From the NCBI GenBank assembly GCA_963842125.1, contig CAWJFE010000005.1:2232001-2296000 (forward strand): 64,000 nucleotides of DNA. Direction: 5' to 3'. This document shows positions 61,774 to 64,000 of the stretch, one piece after another. Positions within the stretch are counted from its first letter, which is position 1. Every line of letters begins with the position of its first letter. Below the pieces are notes generated by a model. The model saw only the letters and a list, made by a program, of their open reading frames with translations. It did no database searches and was not told the DNA's origin. Made by a program: the position numbers and the translations under genes. Source of the DNA: CAWCWK01 sp963842125 (GTDB taxonomy: Bacteria > Pseudomonadota > Alphaproteobacteria > Rhizobiales > CAWCWK01).

Positions 61774-63369
61774 TTACGATGCCCGGCGGGGCCTCGCCTC
61801 GTTTGCGCCGCGCCGTCCATCCGGACCGGCCCCCGCCGCGACGGCCTTGTGATGGGGCACCAGGCCGGATCGCTCGGCGACCGATCGGCTGCCCTGCCCG
61901 GCGAATGCGCCGATGCCCCGCGCGGTCCGCATCATCACGTCGTCGAGGCGATCCAACGCTTCCGCCATCGCGAACCGGCGATCGTCGGCGGCCAGACCGT
62001 CGAGGGGCCAGACGAGCCGCAGCTGCATCGTGCCATCGTCATGCGGGACGACGCTCAACTCACCGCCACGCGCGGTGACGATCTTGCGGACGAGCGAGAG
62101 GCCCATGCCGGAGGGATTCGGCGGCGGGACGGCGGCGGTTACGTCATCCGGCTCGCCCGTCGCGTCCTCGTCGATGATCTGGACGAGGAGCGAGAGGTCG
62201 TCATTGCCGACGCTGCCCTGCCAACCGATGACGACGTCGATCGCGCCTTCCTCGCCCGGCATGGTGCGAAGCACCCCGCTGAGGAGCTGGCGCAGCACGA
62301 CGATGAAGGGTCCGGTCCTCGCTTCGACCCCCGGGAGACGGCCGTCGAAGGTCACGTCGAAGCCTTCGGGCACATAGACGTCGGCGAGCACCGCGTCCCC
62401 GATCGTATCGACGTCGAGCATTCCGGTCCGCTCCCCTCCGCCCACGTCGCGGCACAGGCTCTGAAGGTCCGCGAGCAGGCTCTCGAAGCGGTGCGAGCGT
62501 TCGCGCAGTCGCACGAGAAGCCCGTGCTGCGTATCATCGATCTTGCCGGCCAGATCGTCGGTGAGCCAGTCGGCCAGCCCCCGGATCGCCGTCGACGGCA
62601 CTCGCAGGTCCTGCGCGATGGCCGTGACGAGGCCTTCCATCTCGTCCTTCATCGCCGCGAGATCGGTCGCCGTATCGGCAAGGTCTCTCGCCATGCGGGA
62701 CAGCTCCTCGGTCTGGCGGGACAGCCGGGCGGCGAGGGGTCTGAAGATGAACAGGACCTCGACGACCAGAAGCAACGCCATCACGACGAACACGGCCCGG
62801 TGGAGGGTCGCCGCGCGGGCCAGGGCGGCGTTCGCGTAGGCTTCATAGCGATCGACCATGTCGTTGAGGCTGGCGAGAAATGGACCCGACGCCATCTCGC
62901 CCAGGGTGTTGAGTGCCTCGCGGGCCTCTTCCTTCGAGAGCTCATCGTTAGCGAAGGCCTGCCCGAGCCTCAGGAATGCCTGGACCTGGCTGTCGAGACC
63001 ATCCGGCGTGCGGAAATACGCATCGGCGATGCCGAAACCCATCTTGTCCGGTATCGGGAAGACGCCCTCCCCCGAGACGAGCGCGCGATGCGCCTCTTCC
63101 ATGAGGCCGAGGTTTCGCACCATGTTGGCCCGACCGGTCACGCGTTCGATTTCAGTGCGACCGAAGAAGACCTCGCCGGCATCGAGCGTGATCGCCAGAC
63201 TGAGCGTGCGCTGCCGGCCACTCTGATTGATCAGCGACGCGTGTGTGTTCTTGGAGGCTAGCTGGAACTCCATCAGCAGGAACGCGCAGATCGAGAGCGA
63301 TGCGATCAGACCGAGCGCCACGCCGTATCGAAGCGTGAGCGCCCGGTTCATCGCCCGTGAATCAAACAT
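61774..63369 (-). CDS. Membrane sensor with PilJ-type domain and degenerate histidine-kinase module
   Basis: This 531-residue protein has a membrane segment (residues about 13-34), a periplasmic PilJ/NarX-type sensor (about 40-160; SLINQSGRQRTLSLAITLD), a second membrane segment (about 190-212) and a kinase-like cytoplasmic part. The dimerisation motif reads AIAQDLRVPSTAIRG, so the phosphoacceptor histidine of the usual SHDLRxP is glutamine. The N-box region (VLRQLLSGVLRTM) lacks both asparagines, while the last G-box (NPSGMGLSLVRKIVTARGGE) remains. It is probably not an active kinase. GGGGAG precedes the ATG. It is divergent from flgF. Confidence 0.88.
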   Translation of the reverse strand: MFDSRAMNRALTLRYGVALGLIASLSICAFLLMEFQLASKNTHASLINQSGRQRTLSLAITLDAGEVFFGRTEIERVTGRANMVRNLGLMEEAHRALVSGEGVFPIPDKMGFGIADAYFRTPDGLDSQVQAFLRLGQAFANDELSKEEAREALNTLGEMASGPFLASLNDMVDRYEAYANAALARAATLHRAVFVVMALLLVVEVLFIFRPLAARLSRQTEELSRMARDLADTATDLAAMKDEMEGLVTAIAQDLRVPSTAIRGLADWLTDDLAGKIDDTQHGLLVRLRERSHRFESLLADLQSLCRDVGGGERTGMLDVDTIGDAVLADVYVPEGFDVTFDGRLPGVEARTGPFIVVLRQLLSGVLRTMPGEEGAIDVVIGWQGSVGNDDLSLLVQIIDEDATGEPDDVTAAVPPPNPSGMGLSLVRKIVTARGGELSVVPHDDGTMQLRLVWPLDGLAADDRRFAMAEALDRLDDVMMRTARGIGAFAGQGSRSVAERSGLVPHHKAVAAGAGPDGRRGANEARPRRAS

Positions 63370-63837
63370 ACAAAACTCCCCGGGGACATCCCCTAATTTC
63401 TACTTCAAGTTGAATGCAAGGTCTGAACGGAGTCCTACAGGTTGATCCTTTGACACGTCTGGAATGGGAGCCTTCCCATCGCCGCGATCAAGGATGCCCA
63501 ATTCCAGACACCTGCAAAAAACCGGAATCTTTCATCCAAAACAGCAGGTTAATTCGTGAAATATCTAAGTGATCGAACCGGCTGCACATGTCGCCTGGTG
63601 CAATGCTCGCCAACGAACGAACCGCCTCGTGGGACGAGTTAACACTACTTAAAGGTGTTCTAAGTTGGACTTCTGGTAGCCCGATGTCGGACGGCGCGAG
63701 GAAAGCGTTAACGAAAGCGACGCGACAACGGTCCGTTAACGTTACTCGTTCATGAATGGCCCAAGACCGGCGCGTCCCGCGTCGGACAGTGGAACACGGG
63801 CTCTCCTTCCGGGACGGCCATCGTTTCGGGGGCAGAC
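63370..63837. promoter_or_regulatory. Long AT-richer divergent region upstream of flgF
   Basis: This 468-bp gap holds no convincing gene and is visibly richer in A and T than its surroundings. It contains GGGGACATCCCC (63382-63393), TTCAA-G-TTGAA (63404-63414), a long hairpin (63457-63509), TTAA-N6-TTAA (63639-63652) and two GTTAAC sites (63707-63712 and 63735-63740). The TTAA-rich sites resemble CtrA half-sites, which control flagellar genes in many alphaproteobacteria, but the N6 spacing differs from the usual N7. Confidence 0.45.
63457..63509. other. Structured 53-base element (imperfect long hairpin)
   Basis: GTCTGGAAT (63457-63465) pairs with ATTCCAGAC (63501-63509), and the stem can extend through TGGG/CCCA with a bulge. 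Inside is a second small hairpin (ATGGGA-GCCT-TCCCAT). There is no T-run after it on the plus strand, so it does not look like an intrinsic terminator. It may be a regulatory RNA leader or a protein-binding site. Confidence 0.5.
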
Positions 63838-64000
63838 ATGGAAAATACCCAGCTCGTCGCCTTGTCGCGTCAGATTGCTCTGCGCCGTGAGCTTGCGGTG
63901 ATTTCCAACAACATCGCCAACATGAACACGCAAGGGTTCAAGCGCGGCGCGACGCTCTTCGAGGAATTCCTCGATCCGACGGCCGATGCCAAGACCTTCG
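63838..64000 (+). CDS. flgF: Flagellar basal-body rod protein FlgF (3' end cut off)
   Basis: The 54 residues visible (MENTQLVALSRQIALRRELA, then VISNNIANMNTQGFKRGATL) match the N-terminus of FlgF, a proximal rod protein of the flagellar basal body. The SNNIANMNTxGFK segment is the rod/hook family signature. The ATG at 63838 follows GGGGGCAG. It probably opens a flagellar operon that continues beyond the window. Confidence 0.9.
   Translation, partial: MENTQLVALSRQIALRRELAVISNNIANMNTQGFKRGATLFEEFLDPTADAKTF

Overview
The window is a strongly GC-rich, gene-dense bacterial chromosome segment with 4-bp ATGA/GTGA gene overlaps, many periplasmic-binding-protein transporters and a ChvE/GguAB/GbpR/galactose dehydrogenase cluster. 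It ends in a flagellar rod gene (flgF). Together these point to an alphaproteobacterium, most likely of the order Hyphomicrobiales (inference from gene content). I saw no tRNA, rRNA, CRISPR array or transposase gene. The segment reads as a catabolic and nutrient-uptake region of a heterotroph.

Layout: (1) 1-9580: two phytoene-desaturase-like FAD oxidoreductases flank a zinc cyclase, followed by a complete oligopeptide-type ABC transporter. (2) 9607-12842 (minus): an operon of aminotransferase, amino-acid binding protein, permease and RidA, without an ATPase, divergent from a HpcH/HpaI aldolase (13108-13866). (3) 13878-26602 (minus): a 12-gene CoA-thioester aromatic operon. It holds a CoA ligase, a fused flavin monooxygenase/old-yellow-enzyme, two crotonases, two acyl-CoA dehydrogenases including glutaryl-CoA dehydrogenase, an SDR, a thioesterase, a RidA and a MarR regulator. 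It best matches aerobic 2-aminobenzoyl-CoA (anthranilate) degradation. A divergent gene encodes an aldo/keto reductase fused to RidA. (4) 28187-31590 (minus): LysR, a frameshifted M20 deacylase, a desuccinylase-like enzyme and a small membrane protein. (5) 31778-38774: a second oligopeptide ABC transporter and an N-formylglutamate amidohydrolase; its ATPases and the amidohydrolase carry seven single-base +1 frameshifts. (6) 38771-52381: a divergent catabolic island. The minus arm is tautomerase-SnoaL fusion, HyuB, HyuA, isochorismatase-like, isocitrate-lyase-like and fumarate-reductase-like flavoprotein. The plus arm is GntR, LeuC-like, LeuD-like and a TRAP transporter. (7) 52378-58582: galactose/monosaccharide ABC uptake (GguB, GguA, ChvE) with GbpR and D-galactose dehydrogenase. 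(8) 58579-61628: Ala-tRNA(Pro) editing-like protein, cytidine deaminase and two nucleoside-type permeases. (9) 61774-64000: a PilJ-type sensor that has lost the kinase phosphoacceptor, then the start of flgF.

The most unusual items are the island in (6), whose enzymes suggest a dehydrogenase, aconitase-type hydratase and ICL-type lyase route for an unknown (possibly cyclic amide) substrate; the AKR-RidA and tautomerase-SnoaL fusions; the degenerate kinase beside flgF; a hairpin or palindromic element after every binding-protein gene; two in-phase tandem repeat arrays at gene junctions; and nine frameshifts that are all +1.
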